DNA of 56,376 nucleotides from Pseudogemmobacter humi (lineage in GTDB: Bacteria > Pseudomonadota > Alphaproteobacteria > Rhodobacterales > Rhodobacteraceae). Below are positions 56,336-56,376 of this stretch, one piece after another. The notes under the pieces are model-generated. The model was not told the origin of the DNA and made no database searches. It saw only the letters and a program-made list of their open reading frames with translations. The translations under genes and the position numbers were made by a program. Position 1 is the stretch's first letter, and every line of letters starts with the position of its first letter. Location: NCBI RefSeq assembly GCF_900609055.1, contig NZ_UXAW01000032.1, positions 1 to 56,376 on the forward strand, in the 5' to 3' direction.

Positions 56336-56376
56336 TAGCCCCCCCCAGCGCCTTAGGGGCCGGGGAGCGCCGTTCC
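56320..56376. other. low-quality or contig-end sequence
   Basis: Runs of C or G (eight C at two places) and frame breaks in an otherwise conserved gene suggest base-calling or assembly errors at the end of a contig rather than real mutation. Confidence 0.5.

Overview
The window is high-GC DNA that looks like a chromosomal or large-replicon segment from a denitrifying member of the Rhodobacterales, most likely Paracoccus or a close relative. The main reason is the complete nosCRZDFYLX nitrous-oxide reductase operon: this gene order, including the little-known nosC, is the one known from Paracoccus denitrificans. Coding density is high, with many ATGA or TGATG start/stop overlaps. No rRNA, tRNA or CRISPR array was seen.

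Layout. (1) 1-1041: IS debris, comprising a probable IS3-like end inserted into a truncated IS5-family element, then the tail of an IS481-family transposase. (2) 1042-17678: a catabolic island. A thiolase and a short-chain dehydrogenase run leftward, followed by AraC- and LysR-type regulators. A long rightward operon then encodes 2,2-dialkylglycine decarboxylase (DgdA), a two-subunit B12 acyl-CoA mutase with its G-protein chaperone, a crotonase, an acyl-CoA ligase and a complete Liv/HAAT-type ABC importer. Residues V90, D117 and Q208 of the mutase mark it as 2-hydroxyisobutyryl-CoA mutase-like. (3) 18089-27280: the nos operon on the minus strand, with an FNR/NNR-type box upstream of nosC. (4) 27299-32519: genes for oxygen-independent quinone synthesis (ubiT, ubiU, ubiV, ubiD- and ubiX-like) and a RIC/ScdA-type iron-sulfur repair protein, with a near-consensus FNR/NNR box between the divergent ubiT and ubiD. 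(5) 32929-39643: UDP-glucose dehydrogenase, a phosphohexomutase, CysD and a CysN-CysC fusion (sugar-nucleotide and PAPS supply), then an unknown exported protein. (6) 39754-39862: a second IS481 remnant in the same orientation as the first. (7) 39960-45933: an old yellow enzyme, an aldo/keto reductase, an M20 peptidase, a DUF475 (TerC-like) membrane protein and a phospholipase D-like protein. (8) 46261-55926: two osmolyte/polyamine-type ABC systems (ProXWV-like and PotABCD-like) and a GH63-like glycosidase. (9) A nucleoside phosphorylase gene is cut by the right edge, where G/C homopolymers suggest poor sequence.

How the genes work together. The left island encodes a nearly complete route from a branched C4 acid to acetyl-CoA: import, CoA activation, B12-dependent carbon-skeleton rearrangement of 2-hydroxyisobutyryl-CoA to 3-hydroxybutyryl-CoA, dehydrogenation and thiolysis. 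DgdA at the operon head suggests that the source compound, or a related one, is an alpha,alpha-dialkyl amino acid such as 2-aminoisobutyrate. I do not recognise this combination as a described pathway, and it is the main candidate for a new system. The middle of the window is a respiratory module: N2O reduction, ubiquinone supply without oxygen and repair of nitrosative damage, apparently co-regulated by FNR/NNR-type factors.
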